64,000 bases of DNA from contig NC_091125.1 of NCBI RefSeq assembly GCF_040183065.1, forward strand, positions 117,341,121-117,405,120. Direction: 5' to 3'. Each line of letters opens with the position of its first letter. Position 1 is the first letter of the stretch. Of the stretch, positions 34,904 to 46,110 are shown piece after piece. Position numbers and translations under genes: made by a program. The notes under the pieces are model-generated. The model saw nothing but the letters and a program-made list of their open reading frames with translations. It was not told where the DNA came from and did no database searches. This DNA is from Periplaneta americana (lineage: Eukaryota > Arthropoda > Insecta > Blattodea > Blattidae).

Positions 34904-34979
34904 GTGTAGACTAAGAATCGAACTCGCACTCTTCTACACAACACGCAGAAGTCTTACCGTCTGAGCTATGGAAACGACA
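34904..34979 (-). repeat. tRNA-like segment with T run
   Basis: On minus: CATAGCTCAGACGGTAAGAC (A-box region), a CTTCT..AGAAG stem like an anticodon arm but with an 11-nt loop, B box GAGTTCGATTCTTAG, then a T9 run. Degenerate arms argue against a working tRNA. Confidence 0.55.
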
Positions 34980-35322
34980 TGAAAGCTTTCCTTTCTGTGC
35001 GGAGTGTCGATCTAGTCATGAAGGTCCATTGTCGATTTAACTACACGATTTATGTATATATTTATCTTTTATTTACGTAATATTATCATATTTTTTGCAG
35101 TTTTTTAATTGAATTTCGGAACGATGCTAGTAACAAACCAAATAGCCTGAATTTAAGTAACTCAATATTCGTTATCTTGTGTATCGGTGCTCTGGTCTCC
35201 GATCATGCGCAGTGTCTTACATCTGAGACTTAGGAATATTCAATCGTCTCATCCTTTTCCAGGGAAACTGTACATTGTAGTTATCTGCAGTTCTCTCAAA
35301 TGTACATACGATCTTCTTCTTC

Positions 35323-36172
35323 TTCTTTTTCTACTCATTGTATAGGCCTACGGCCTGTTCTTTCCAGAGATTAGGAGTCTTTCCATCTTTTCTTTGGTCT
35401 ACCAGGCGACCTCTTTCCATCTGCTGGTAGATTATCCCATGCTATGCGTGTAGTTCCGTCTGGTGTCATGCGAGATACGTGATGATTCCATTCCTTTCTT
35501 CTATTTACCCAATCACCTATTGCTTGGATGTTTAGCTGAATTCTAATTTCTTCACTTCTTACTTTATTTCTTCTTGTTTTCTGCATAATTTTCCTTAATA
35601 CCCTTATTTCGTTTGCTTCCAGAATCCTTTTAGTTTTTTAAGTACCCGCTCGTACTTCACAGGCATAGGTTGATATTGGGCGAATTACAGCTTTATATAT
35701 TCTTACCTTGGTTGCTTTTTTGAAGTATTTGTTGTTCCATATAACATCATTCATGCATCCTGCAATACTTGCTGCTTTATTTGCTTGGTGCTTAACTTCA
35801 TTTTGCAATGCCCCCAATCATTTACCTCAACACCCAGATATTTTATTCACATTACCTGTTCTATTATTGTTCTCTCTATTTCCAGTTTACATATTAGGTG
35901 GAATTTGTTTATGGTCATTGTTTTTGTTTTTGTTAGTGATATTTTCATGTTATACTTTATACATCCTAGATAGAATCCATACAGTAATCTTTGTAGATCA
36001 TCTTCCGTATTTGCCATCAGAACAACATCGTCAGCATAGCACAAGATATTAAGATCTTTATTTCCCATTTTGTATCCATCCTTAAATTTAATTTCCTTTA
36101 TAATCTCATTCATTACTAAATTAAATAATAATGGACTAAGAGAGTCTCCTTGTCGAAACCCTCTTTTACATA
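35323..36172 (-). pseudogene. Non-LTR retrotransposon ORF2, RT palm to C-terminus, broken
   Basis: On minus it opens with GFRQGDSLSPLLFNLVMNEI, then LNILCYADDVVLMA. The catalytic YADD is encoded at 36027-36038, and the 35847-36113 frame is open across it. After stops and shifts the C-terminal region reads KVRIYKAVIRPISTYACEV, ANEIRVLRKIMQKTRRNKVR and RMTPDGTTRIAWDNLPADGK, then GRPKKRWKDS at the end (35371-35586). The element is 5'-truncated at about 36172. It differs from the LINE at 2641 and 39831. The clade is not resolved. Confidence 0.88.
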
Positions 36173-37318
36173 CGAGCTACTACAGGGACATCATTTTATT
36201 TTTACTTCAACTTTTATTGTACCTGAGTTTTTGAATGTACATCACTCCTACCCCTTCTACTCCCACCCCTTCTCCACACAGAACCAAGGCCGCAGTACTG
36301 AGTTAGTGATTATAGTACGTTTCAGAAATATGTTCGCGTTCTCGAGTGACGAAAACTTCAAATATTGAATCATATTTTCGCACAGGTACTTAAATAAAAG
36401 GGCCTCGTTAAGTAATTAACTATCACGTGATTCCCCCCTTTCTACGATCCTGCGACATAACCACTTGGACGGACAGTAGATAGCATGTCTGAGTAATTTT
36501 ATCTGTGCGGGTCGGGCAGAAGTGAAGATTGAATTTACAGTACCTAAAGTACTCTTTTATAGAGTAGGTACAGAATTATTTGAACATGAGTTACTAGTAC
36601 GAAGGACGAAACTGGTAATTGAAATTAGATGTAATAGTCTATAGTGTGATAATAGGCACAAAAGAACTGAAGCCTGTATCGAAATGAACGGCCACCATTT
36701 TAAAAAATGTGTTTAAATATTCATATTATGATTATTTTTCAATTTAACTTCATTCTCTATAGTGTACGCTAATGTGCTGTAGAAGTATAATATACACTGC
36801 ATAATGAATACGTTCGCATGGATAACTCAGTTCGTGAGTAAAAAACACTCATTGTTAATACTGTACTGTATTTTGATTAAACAAAACGTAAAGAAAATTA
36901 TCACAGTCAAAATCGCGATATTTCCTACTTTACGTAAATGGATGAACTACTTTTCTTCCCTCCTGTACCTAGTAAAGTGATTTGTTTGTATTTTACGCCA
37001 GTATCATCGAACTCCAGTCGTGGAAGGAGGTAGCAAACGGCGTTTCAGGGTCTCACTTATTAATCCAAAGGGTATAGCCAGGTTAATATTAAAAATGTTA
37101 GTAAAAATAAAATGATGTCTCTGTATAACTAATGCTAACAAAATTGCTTTACGCTGCGCATTCCCGACCTGTCGATGACGTAACAAGCCAACTTATATTT
37201 ACGATTTCCACATTCATGGATTGACTTAACAGACTGAAACGTGATATGCTGATGTTAGTGATCATTCAGGGAGCATTACATTTAGTGGCATTGTTACATA
37301 CGATATAAGAGAATGTAT
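36173..37318. other. No gene seen
   Basis: Unique-looking AT-rich sequence. Open frames at 36150 and 37004 have no similarity. Confidence 0.5.
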
Positions 37319-37355
37319 TTACTACCACCACCACCACCACTATCATCACCATCAC

Positions 37356-37386
<31 letters not shown>
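37319..37386. repeat. (CAC)n to (CAT)n microsatellite
   Basis: CAC units grade into CATCAC and then at least eight CAT units. It is followed by GGCTTTCCCGGCGTTTGATG, which looks like the edge of a dispersed repeat of unknown type (37395-37510). Confidence 0.95.
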
Positions 37387-37846
37387 GTATGACTTGAGGC
37401 TTTCCCGGCGTTTGATGTAGAATAACTCTTCTCGGGTTCTCAGCCATGTGAGGGAGTGAAGTGTCCCATTGTGCCCGGCACGGACCGCTTGAGGTGAGAA
37501 GCGCATACTCTATGGACATACGTATGTCATTTTTATCGAATGCAAATTAACATCTTAAACATACGTTACTACTGTGCATACGATGCATTTCGAAGTTTCG
37601 AGTTGTACGCAAGCTTTTGTTTATCAAGAATTGTTGATAATTCCCATTCTCGAATCTAGACCTATACACGTTTCCTCTCTTTCCGATATAAATAGCTGTA
37701 TTGAACATCTGACTCAACATTTTAATACAAATATTTTGTCTCTAGCAAGATTTCAAATCGTCGTTTGTGATAAACTGATACTGATAACTGATAACAATAT
37801 TGTTACCGTAATCTTTTTTTATTATTCAGAAGGAACAGGTGTAGTA

Positions 37847-38229
37847 CAGTAGTGGCAAAAAAACCGGACCGACCCTTGTAGCTGATTTCAGAGCCTTGTT
37901 CACAGTGACAGCACGATAGACTGGTAACTAAGACTTTCGTGGTTCGAATCCTGCCTGGAAAGGAAACTTTGTTTGTTCCTTATTCAAATTTATTCCCAAT
38001 ACTTTTCGATTGCAGCGATATTTTACTACGTAATTAACTTATTATTCCCAGAACATGAATTTTACTAGCTTATTTTCTAATGGCTTTCGCAATGGGCTAC
38101 GTCAGCAGTCGAAACGACAACAATTTCAATAGATTACTCGCTATCTTGTGAATGCGGGCGTGGCATGCGCAGTGGTTCATTTCGGGGACTTTGATTATTT
38201 CGTCGGTCCGATTTTTTTTGCCACTACTG
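37847..38229. mobile_element. TA-flanked MITE carrying a tRNA-like segment
   Basis: CAGTAGTGGCAAAAAAACCG at the left and its near-complement ending GCCACTACTG at the right form inverted ends of about 27 bp, with TA outside both (37845-37846, 38230-38231). This is a Tc1/mariner-type layout. Inside, 37900-37962 holds TGACAGCACGATAGACTGGT and the B box GTGGTTCGAATCCTG, as in the dispersed tRNA-like segments elsewhere. The rest has no coding sequence. Confidence 0.92.
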
Positions 38230-38231
38230 TA

Positions 38232-38740
38232 CATAAAATGTTCATTAATGAGAGTGGCTTGAATAGGAACCTAAATGCCCCAAAAATGCCCTGGCAGCGT
38301 CATAAGTTCAAAACTAAGGTCTATTTTTGTGATAACGCGAAGAACAATCAAATGGAATCTTGCACAAAGTTGTTTACTTATGGCGTGTTTAGTGCTCATA
38401 TTTCTGTTTATACGGATACATTATAATTATTATAGATTTATCAGTAACGGCTTTGAAGATAAAGATGTCAACTGAGCGACTAGCGTAATACGTAGAATTA
38501 CACATTCAGTTGACAAGACTAATATGTTTTTATTTTTATACATTTGTTTGTTTACAGTGTGTTGCAATGTTGAATGACAACATTTACCTCCGGAAAGACT
38601 AATATTTATTAACCGTGACTAAGAGGAACTGTAATATGGAGTGACAAAACTACCAATACTAAAATGAAAAATTGTAAATTTAAATGTATTTATTCTTATT
38701 GCGTAGTATACATAAGACAAATTGTATTACACATTTCTTA
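38232..38740. other. No gene seen
   Basis: Overlapping open frames at 38148-38475 partly cover the MITE end and have no similarity. Confidence 0.5.
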
Positions 38741-38856
38741 ATTTCATTTCTGGAATCCGTACCTGAGCATGAGTTCTACTCTTCCAGGGGTGAGCTAAGG
38801 TTTTTCTGTTTTATTATATTTTATGTTACAATTATTAGCAAAATAAATAAATAAAT
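38741..38856 (+). repeat. LINE-type 3' tail repeat, copy 1
   Basis: Shares GGAATCCG, GAGTTCTACTCTTCCAGG, GAGCTAAGGTTTTTCTGTTT and TGTTACAATTATTA with 60801-61160, and ends in AAATAAATAAAT units. It looks like the 3' end of a non-LTR element. This copy is the empty site for the MITE found in the second copy. Confidence 0.8.
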
Positions 38857-39153
38857 GATACCGGTGTTGCAAGGTTTAGAGAAAAATTAATTTAGAGAGA
38901 TTTAATGTCTCAATAATGGAAGGATTTTCGAAGAAATTGTTAAAAAATGTGGGACTTTTACCGTTTTAATTCTACCCATTTTTCATTTTAGCATATGCCT
39001 AAAATAAGTGAAGACATTTTGCATATAAAGAGGGTCACACAATAGGCGACCAAATTCTGATCAGCAAAAGCAGGGCACACAGACTATTAATCTAATTATT
39101 GCGATGTACCGAAGTACGTATGATATTTCCTTGCAGGAATTCTGCGTTATATC

Positions 39154-39232
39154 CGGCATCGGAATTGGAATCCGGTGTGACTTAGTTAGCACGTAGAGCT
39201 GAAAACCCGGGTTCGAATCCCGGTGCCGAAGA
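39154..39232 (+). repeat. tRNA-like segment
   Basis: GTGTGACTTAGTTAGCACGT gives the A-box region, and CCCGGGTTCGAATCCCGG forms a perfect T-arm-like hairpin with its B box. The acceptor stem does not pair cleanly, so a pseudo-tRNA or SINE head is more likely than a tRNA gene. Confidence 0.55.
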
Positions 39233-39236
39233 GAAT

Positions 39237-39763
39237 TTTTCTCCGCTCCACCGATTCTTCATCTATAAATCTTGTTTCGAAACAAGTGATAAGCTATGAA
39301 TTTTCCAATATGTACCGGTAATTAATATTGAACTGATTAATAGCCTACTTATATGTTCTAACATTCAATTTCAGGAAGTGAAAATCACAAAAAATTTCTT
39401 CTCCTTCGATCATATTCTCGTAGAGAAAAGTAGTTAGGCTGTTACAGAATTACTAACTGACTTTATTTCATATTTCCCAAATGCATTGAGCATTTCCTCG
39501 ACGAGCTATTTAAAATTCTGCTAATCATTTTATCATTTTGTATGAACTTCATTTCTTTATGGGAAGTTGTATACATTCTTACTTATTACCCCACAAAGGC
39601 AAGTAGAATCCTGAAGATGTGGTCGCTACTAGCACTATTTACATTGGAAACAACTTGAAACAGTACAGTCAGCCTACAGGGACAACTAAAGCACACGACA
39701 CTACTCACAATGCTTGCAGATTTCTTGAAATGAGGAAACGACAATTTAACATGATGACATTGA
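39237..39763. other. No gene seen
   Basis: AT-rich spacer before the ATA microsatellite. Confidence 0.5.
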
Positions 39764-39765
39764 TG

Positions 39766-39830
<65 letters not shown>
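39764..39830. repeat. (AAT)n microsatellite at the 3' side of a LINE fragment
   Basis: About 22 AAT units directly abut the ACTT-type tail of the LINE fragment at 39831. A second AAT tract of similar length (40138-40201) abuts its other end. Confidence 0.97.
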
Positions 39831-39835
<5 letters not shown>

Positions 39836-40136
39836 CTTACTGGCTTTTAAGGAACCCGAAGGTTCATTGCCGCCCTCACATAAGCCCGCCATTGGTCCTT
39901 ATCCTGAGCAAGATTAATCCATTCTCTATTATCATATCCCACCTCCCTCAAATCCATTTTAATATTATCTTCCCACCTACGTCTCGGCCTCCCTAAAGGT
40001 CTTTTTCCCTCCGGCCTCCCAACTAACACTCTATATGCATTTCTGGATTCGCCCATACGTGCTACATGCCCTGCCCATCTCAAACGTCTGGATTTAATGT
40101 TCCTAATTATGTCAGGTGAAGAATACAATGCGTGCA

Positions 40137-40137
<1 letters not shown>
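39831..40137 (-). pseudogene. Non-LTR retrotransposon ORF2 C-terminus, in frame, 5'-truncated
   Basis: On minus it reads HALYSSPDIIRN, RLRWAGHVARMGESRNAYRV, EGKRPLGRPRRRWEDN, REVGYDNREWINLAQ and ends AAMNLRVP with a stop at 39847. Same family as 2641-3183 but without its frameshift, so the original ending can be read directly here. It begins exactly at the second AAT tract and ends in ACTTACTT units, so only the last roughly 95 codons exist. Confidence 0.9.

Positions 40138-40201
<64 letters not shown>
40138..40201. repeat. (TAA)n microsatellite at the 5' side of the LINE fragment
   Basis: About 21 TAA units lie between the LINE fragment and SINE-B. Confidence 0.97.
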
Positions 40202-40203
<2 letters not shown>

Positions 40204-40204
40204 A

Positions 40205-40439
40205 GTACACCTGTGTGGAGTAACTGTTAGCATGCCTGACCGTGGAACGAGCGGGTCCGAGTTCAAATTCTGGTTGGGTCAAGAGGTTTTTTCAGGGTTT
40301 TCCCTCAATTTGTTAAGAGGAAATGCTGGGTAACTTTCGAGCTGGATCCTGGACTCATTTCGCTGGCACTATCACCTTCATCGCACTCAAACGCTACATA
40401 ACCATAGCAGTTGATAAAGTGTCGTAAAATAACCAATTA
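40205..40439 (+). repeat. SINE-B, full length
   Basis: GTGGAGTAACTGTTAGCATG, B box GAGTTCAAATTCTGG, GGGTTTTCCCTCAATTTGTT, GCTGGGTAACTTTCGAGCTG and the tail GTGTCGTAAAATAACCAATT. It begins 4 bp after the TAA microsatellite. Confidence 0.92.
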
Positions 40440-40930
40440 GAATAATAATGTACGGCTCCGAACAAGTAACAAGCGCATCTCGCTTTCATGAATCGGGAGC
40501 CTAACCGTACGCTCTGTAATACTTCAGAATAAGTATAATAACATAACATTACACGCACCCAGAATAAATCCATTTCAGCTTCTGCATGAACCAATATTAG
40601 ACGTTGTCTAAGACTATTATTTGTGTATGCCCTCGGAATTGTTATCGCTTAGTCAACATTTAGATACTGTACAGCGGGTGTGAATTTATGTTTCAACCAC
40701 CTAGACGTAGACCTACATAATAAGTGTTCGAAGATACAGCGCCCTGTGGGCTACTATGTTGGGGCGCTCATTATGAAACTTCCAGTATTTTTGCCTTTTT
40801 AAATGTAAATTCCATAGACTTCACAATTTTTTGAAATGCAATTTACGCAAAGTTGGAAATGCTTAATGAAGTTCGTGATATTCCCGAATTTAGATACATA
40901 ACTTATAAGTTATCATAAGCATTTCAAATT

Positions 40931-41119
40931 CCATTCTATTCTAATCCCTTGTTCAGAAGATAAAATTGCACTATTGTAAGAACATTTGCTGTGCGTGGGA
41001 AAAAATTTGAATCGAGATCTTAAATGCTTAGAATGGAAAGAGAGAAATTTGTTCAATGCCTCAGTATAAACGTATAACAAACTTTTTAACATACATTACT
41101 TCTAAGTGCCGATTTTTGC
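40931..41119. repeat. Left arm of a 1.9-kb inverted repeat
   Basis: Closely similar, in reverse complement, to 42614-42798. Shared words include TTGTTCAGAAGATAA, GCACTATTGTAAGA, CTTAAATGCTTAGAATGGAA, AGAGAGAAATTTGTT and ACTTCTAAGTGCCGATTTT. Spacing between arms is about 1.5 kb. Confidence 0.88.
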
Positions 41120-41291
41120 TTTTTCTACAAATAGTTGATCTACTGAAACGAATCAACACCGCAGCTCGTTCTGTTGCTTTCTTAACTGGGATTTTAAAGC
41201 CTTGTTCTTTCTCTACATTTGCAAACTTAATAACATTATAAATAACATGAATATCTTGCTTGTGAATTTTATTATTAGTCTTCCAATTCAT
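41105..41291 (-). pseudogene. N-terminal HTH fragment of insect transposase-like protein
   Basis: The minus frame has DIHVIYNVIKFANVEKEQG, VKKATERAAVLI and FSRSTICRKSKN. This has the same layout as the fragment at 11605-11960 (YNV-x-x-F-x-x, a short linker, then an HTH beginning with T-x-x-A-A). It ends where the left arm of the inverted repeat begins, suggesting a rearranged or internally deleted element. Confidence 0.45.
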
Positions 41292-42118
41292 AGTTACCTA
41301 CCCACATCTGAAAGGGAATATGACTACATAGCATAGGTCGAGCGGTCGTACGTAACATCTATAGCAGCGGTGCATAACCCGCTGCCCGCCACTATGTTTG
41401 CTGCGGCCCGATAGTAAAGTTTCAAACTTAAAATTTAAAAAAATATTTGAACAGACTTGTATTATTAATTATTATAAATTACAGTAATCATTAATTAGTA
41501 AGACATTTATGTAAATTGTATTTATTATTGGAGGATGTCTGCGACCCTCCAAAAGAATATATATTTTTTTAATATTGGCCCGTAGTATTCATAAGGTTGA
41601 TCACCCCTGATTCTATAGCATTACGTAGTCCAAGTCCTGCCGCGTCTTTACTCGCCTTTGCAGATTAATAGTTTTCTCCATAATATCCTACTCGTAGTAG
41701 GCCTAAACCTTGCCAGTGCTGAAGTATAATATTGTTATAGTGAAATTTTACAATATTGAACAGCATTGGTGATTATAGTCTTCATTTCTCATTTCCACTT
41801 TTCCTTCCTTCTTTAAATGTAGTGATCAGTAAGTAAATTATTAGTTAGTTTGCTAGAGTGGAAACGGACAAGAACTTTCATTTCCTGTACAGTTTGTTAA
41901 AGTAATTATTATGGTCAAATCTGAAATGTACTTTCTGTTAAACTACTTAAAACTAAGGTTAAAAGACATCGAAGACATTTGGAAAGATGTGAGTTTCGAA
42001 AATAACGCATACTTTTTCATTATACGTTTTAGACATTTCGTATCAATTCAGTTCCTTTATCATGTTGTGAATTATAAATATGACTGTTCATAGTTTATGT
42101 TCTTGAAATGTAATTCAA
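41292..42118. other. No gene seen
   Basis: Includes TGCATAACCCGCTGCCCGCC and GCGGCCCGATAGTAAAGTTT (41370-41425), which look like the edge of a dispersed repeat. No exon. Confidence 0.4.
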
Positions 42119-42128
42119 CAGAAGTACG

Positions 42129-42387
42129 ACCACCGGCGTGGCTCAGTCGGTTAAGGCGCTTGCCTGCCGGTCTGAAGTTGCGCTCGGGCGCAGGTTCCAT
42201 CCCCTCTTGGGCTGATTACCTGGTTGGGTTTTTTCCGAGGTTTTCCCCAACCGTAAGGTGAATGCCAGGTAATCCACAGCGAATCCTCGGCGTCATCTCG
42301 CCAAATACCATCTCGCTATTACCAATCCCATCGATGCTAAATAACCTAGTAGTTGATACAGCGTCGTTAAACAACCAACTAAAAAAA
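42129..42387 (+). repeat. SINE-C, full length with target duplication
   Basis: The head CGGCGTGGCTCAGTCGGTTA is a good A-box region and GCAGGTTCCATCCCC a B box with one change. The body has GAGGTTTTCCCCAACCGTAA and CCATCTCGCTATTACCAATC, and the tail CAGCGTCGTTAAACAACCAA then A7. CAGAAGTACG flanks both sides exactly (42119-42128, 42388-42397). This is the reference copy for the family here. Confidence 0.96.
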
Positions 42388-42613
42388 CAGAAGTACGGCA
42401 CGTACATAAATGAAATCATTAAATACGTACCATTGTAAGAAGATGAACTTTCGGTTTCTGGATTGAACATTAAAGGTAATATTTATAATAACAAATGCAA
42501 GATGTTGCACTTCATTTACACGGTCCAAGTACACATAGATATAATATGTAATTACTTTTCCCAAATTTAGATAAAATAACATATCATAATCATTTCAAAA
42601 ATGTTTTATTTAC

Positions 42614-42798
42614 GAAAATCGGCACTTAGAAGTAATGTGTATGTTAAAAAGTTTGCTATAAGTTTATATTGAGGCATTCAACAAATTTCTCTCTTTCCAT
42701 TCTAAGCATTTAAGATCTGGACTCAAATTTTTCCCACGCATAGCAAATGCTCTTACAATAGTGCACTTATCTTCTGAACAATGGAATGGAATGGAATT
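42614..42798. repeat. Right arm of the 1.9-kb inverted repeat
   Basis: Partner of 40931-41119. Its outer end merges with the GGAATGGAATGGAAT tail of the SINE-F copy that follows. Confidence 0.88.
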
Positions 42799-42985
42799 TT
42801 CGGGAAAGAAGCACAATGACCAAGCATTCTGACCTTACAAGATCTATTGGGCTAACCTTCAAACTAAGCGCATTCCCAAACCAACACTGGCTGACTACAC
42901 TAAGGTCAACTGTGTACCCAGGTTTCGAACAGGCAACCTCCTTCGTCTCTAGGCCAGCCACCTCCGTGCGGCACCAGCCGACGTT
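42781..42985 (-). repeat. SINE-F, tRNA-derived
   Basis: On minus the copy has a B box (CTGTTCGAAACCTGG) near 42920, then AGTGTAGTCAGCCAGTGTTG, TTAGCCCAATAGATCTTGTA and a tail of TTCCATTCCATTCCAT units. Part of the body recurs at 57266-57372. The open frames on both strands here are by-products. Confidence 0.68.
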
Positions 42986-43042
42986 CGGGGAATGCTATGG
43001 AATGATGACGAAATGTAGAAATATTGATAGAATGACGTAGAT

Positions 43043-43201
43043 GCTCAATAGGGGGAAAAGGGAGAACCCCGAGAAAAACCTAACTGCGACCTTGTCCGCC
43101 ACAAGCGTTACTATGGATTTTTCAATGAAAAATCCCGGTTCTGATCGGGACTCGAATCCGGATCTGCGTGACAGACTGAAGGTCACTTAGTCACCGCAGG
43201 G
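43043..43201 (-). repeat. SINE-G, tRNA-derived
   Basis: On minus, GCGGTGACTAAGTGACCTTC (A-box region) and GGATTCGAGTCCCGATC (B box) precede GTGGCGGACAAGGTCGCAGT and GGTTTTTCTCGGGGTTCTCC. A shorter relative lies at 44964-45096. Confidence 0.7.
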
Positions 43202-43635
43202 GTAACAGCAAGAGACTATCCGTGTATTGTTTCCGTGATCACCGCCTAGGACAGGGGACTTGAGAGAAACTCATGACAAAAAATATCAATTATATTATCA
43301 TATTTATATAATAAATAATTTTTCCTAACGGAAAGTTTTCCCGTCGATAGGCCTATTAAATAACTCATCTCATTTGTCGCTTTATTTTACATAATAAAAA
43401 ATATATAGGCCTATATTATACAACAAAATTAAAATAGTGAATAAGGACCCAATAAAGTAGACAATATTTTCACCAAATAACTTTTCTCTCTTTTCTCTTT
43501 CTCTTTCGCTTTCTTTGTTCTCAACTTGTACAATAAACTGTCTAGTCTTTATTAATCAGTTAATCTTTTAGTACTTTGATATTTATTGTATTTGTAAATT
43601 TAATATTAATTGTAATTATAATTGTAATTGTATTC
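43202..43635. other. No gene seen
   Basis: AT-rich with a CTCTTT-type run at 43485-43515. Confidence 0.5.
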
Positions 43636-43737
43636 TTAATATTGTAGTTGTAATCCCCTGGTAGAAGGGAAGAGAAGGCCTGATGGCCTTATCTCTACCA
43701 GGTAAATAAATAAATGAAATAAAAAATAAATAAATAA
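43636..43737 (+). repeat. LINE-type 3' end with (TAAA)n tail
   Basis: CCCCTGGTAGAAGGGAAGAG, AGGCCTGATGGCCTTATCTC and TACCAGGTAAATAAATAAAT. The two halves around GGCCTGATGGCC form a hairpin (CTGGTAGA..TCTACCAG), as at the 3' ends of many insect LINEs, followed by TAAA units. Only the 3' end is present. Confidence 0.7.
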
Positions 43738-44165
43738 TAATAATCTTATTAGCTTTCAAATAAACCTTGTCCTTAACGCGTAGAACTTGTCCGAACTTCT
43801 ATGCAGATGCAAATTACAGTATTATGCTGCTAATGAACCACGATGTCTTGTCACACATTAATATGTAGGTAAATTTGTATACTTGATCTCTGATATAAAC
43901 ATGCCCATGTGGCATTCCTTTCCTGCACTGGAACGCAATGTGCGCTTCCGTCATGTTTTGTTGCCATGGAGAAAGTGTGTGAGAAAGCGTATTACGAGGT
44001 CATCCACGCAACATAACGTCGCATCGGCATACAGTGGACGAGTGAGACATTCACTGACTGTGAGCTTATCAAACAATGTTTGTAAAATAAATATGCACTT
44101 ATTTCTAGCAATCTATCCTCCTTATGCTTCGACAGAATAATCTGTGAGAGTGAGTTATTACATGA
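43738..44165. other. No gene seen
   Basis: Open frame 43883-44140 has no similarity. I treat it as chance. Confidence 0.5.
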
Positions 44166-44166
44166 A

Positions 44167-44171
44167 CTACA

Positions 44172-44237
<66 letters not shown>

Positions 44238-44238
44238 G
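44167..44238. repeat. (CTA)n microsatellite
   Basis: About 23 units of CTA/ACT, nearly perfect. Confidence 0.98.
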
Positions 44239-44239
44239 G

Positions 44240-44963
44240 AAGATTAGCTTTTCGAGAACCGGATTATGCACTTACTGTACTCCAACCAGGAGAAAGTCTA
44301 AGAGAAATGAGACGCAGCAGGGTAATGCTGTGAATGAATGTTGATGTCGTAAGGTCACATACGTGGGTACACGCATCTCCATTGGCTAACTCTCAAAGCA
44401 CAATCGATAACACTGATACACACATATTTATACTACCCCAGTTACAAAATTAGATCACGATTAATCTCCTGGTCTTTTAACCCCTCCATACAGGAAATAA
44501 CATATGCAGGAAAGCGCATGTTTTTTAAACTGACGTTATAACGGTAATATTATCTATCTACTTCGCTCCAATAGATGACGCAATGGTAAGCACATTCCTT
44601 TCACGGTTAATCTCCTGGTTGGTGTGCCCTATATCGTATATGCAAACCGGTGGTCCGAATCGCACTCGTGAATCCAATGCTGACAGGTATGTCATCCTGT
44701 TTCATCTCTGTTATAGTTATTTTATTATATCTCTGCCTGTGAGTGACCGGTAAATTTCAAGTGACATATCTTACTCGTAGGCGTCAGAGCATTAAAAAAC
44801 ATTGCAAACTTCTGCTATCTCTCTTCTCCCTCACCGAAAACTCTGACGTTGCACAGAGGCAGAGCTGTAATATAAGAATTGTAGAGCTAGGTTCTAACGA
44901 GTACTTGATAAGCCCCCAAGATTTCACTTCGACCTATTTGTAATTATTGCTGGTGATTCTCTA
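44240..44963. other. No gene; one weak tRNA-like segment
   Basis: Around 44570-44660, GATGACGCAATGGTAAGCAC and GTGGTCCGAATCGC resemble degraded A and B boxes. No exon seen. Confidence 0.35.
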
Positions 44964-45096
44964 TATGAGACGGAGGTGGAGAGTGATGGTGGAATGAAAG
45001 AGAGAAACTGGAGTGCCCCGAGAAAACCGTCAACATCTGTTTTTACCACCACAAATCCCATCACGAACTGGTCAGGAAACCAACTCGGGCCACCCT
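44964..45096 (-). repeat. SINE-G, truncated copy
   Basis: On minus it has CCCGAGTTGGTTTCCTGACC, GATTTGTGGTGGTAAAAACA and GACGGTTTTCTCGGGGCACT, matching the SINE-G body at 43043-43201 in order. The tRNA-like head is missing. Confidence 0.6.
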
Positions 45097-45099
45097 GAT

Positions 45100-45285
45100 G
45101 AAAGACTATAGATACTACCACTATTACTACTACTATCATTACTACAACTGTTACTACTACAACTACTATTATCAATATCATTACAAGTACCTACTATTGC
45201 TGCTACTACTACCAATACTACAACTGTCACCACTACTGCTACAACTAATGCTACCACAATTACTACTACTACCATCACTACTACA
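45100..45285. repeat. Imperfect (TAC)n tract
   Basis: TAC/ACT units with many substitutions, continuing after SINE-D at 45481-45622. The long open frames here (for example 44924-45358) are low-complexity by-products. Confidence 0.95.
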
Positions 45286-45480
45286 GCGGCCGGGTAGTTC
45301 AGTTGATAGAGCAGCTGGCTACGGGTTGAAAGGTCCGGGATTCGATCCCGAGTGGTGACGGGGGTGAAAAGGCGGTCGGTGCGTGGTGCCCCATTCTAGT
45401 GGCGAGATAAAATATTGCACGAGCTCTTCCTCCATTCCCCCATGTGTTTTATGGCGTGTATGGGAGTACCTTTACTTATA
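45286..45480 (+). repeat. SINE-D inserted in a (TAC)n tract, internally deleted
   Basis: Head GCGGCCGGGTAGTTCAGTTG, GAGCAGCTGGCTACGGGTTG, B box GGGATTCGATCCCGAG, then directly GGCGGTCGGTGCGTGGTGCC and the tail GGGAGTACCTTTACTTATAT. Compared with 4163-4411 about 90 bp of the body is missing. Confidence 0.88.
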
Positions 45481-45622
45481 TTTACCTCTACTACAACTAC
45501 TACTACTACTGCTGCTCACTATTACTACAACTAAGTATTACTATTATTACTACTGCCATTTCTACAACTACTACTAGCACCACCACTGTTACTACTACTA
45601 CTACTACTACTACTACTATTAC
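45481..45622. repeat. (TAC)n tract, second half
   Basis: Continuation of the 45100-45285 microsatellite, becoming purer (CTA units) near 45590-45618. Confidence 0.95.

Positions 45623-46110
<488 letters not shown>

Noticed and set aside
31774-39232. tRNA-like segments as functional tRNA genes
   Set aside because: A and B boxes are present, but acceptor and anticodon stems do not pair properly, so I list them as repeats.
41911-42093. 60-codon open frame between the inverted arms
   Set aside because: No similarity and no promoter or splice context. The length is within chance for AT-rich DNA.
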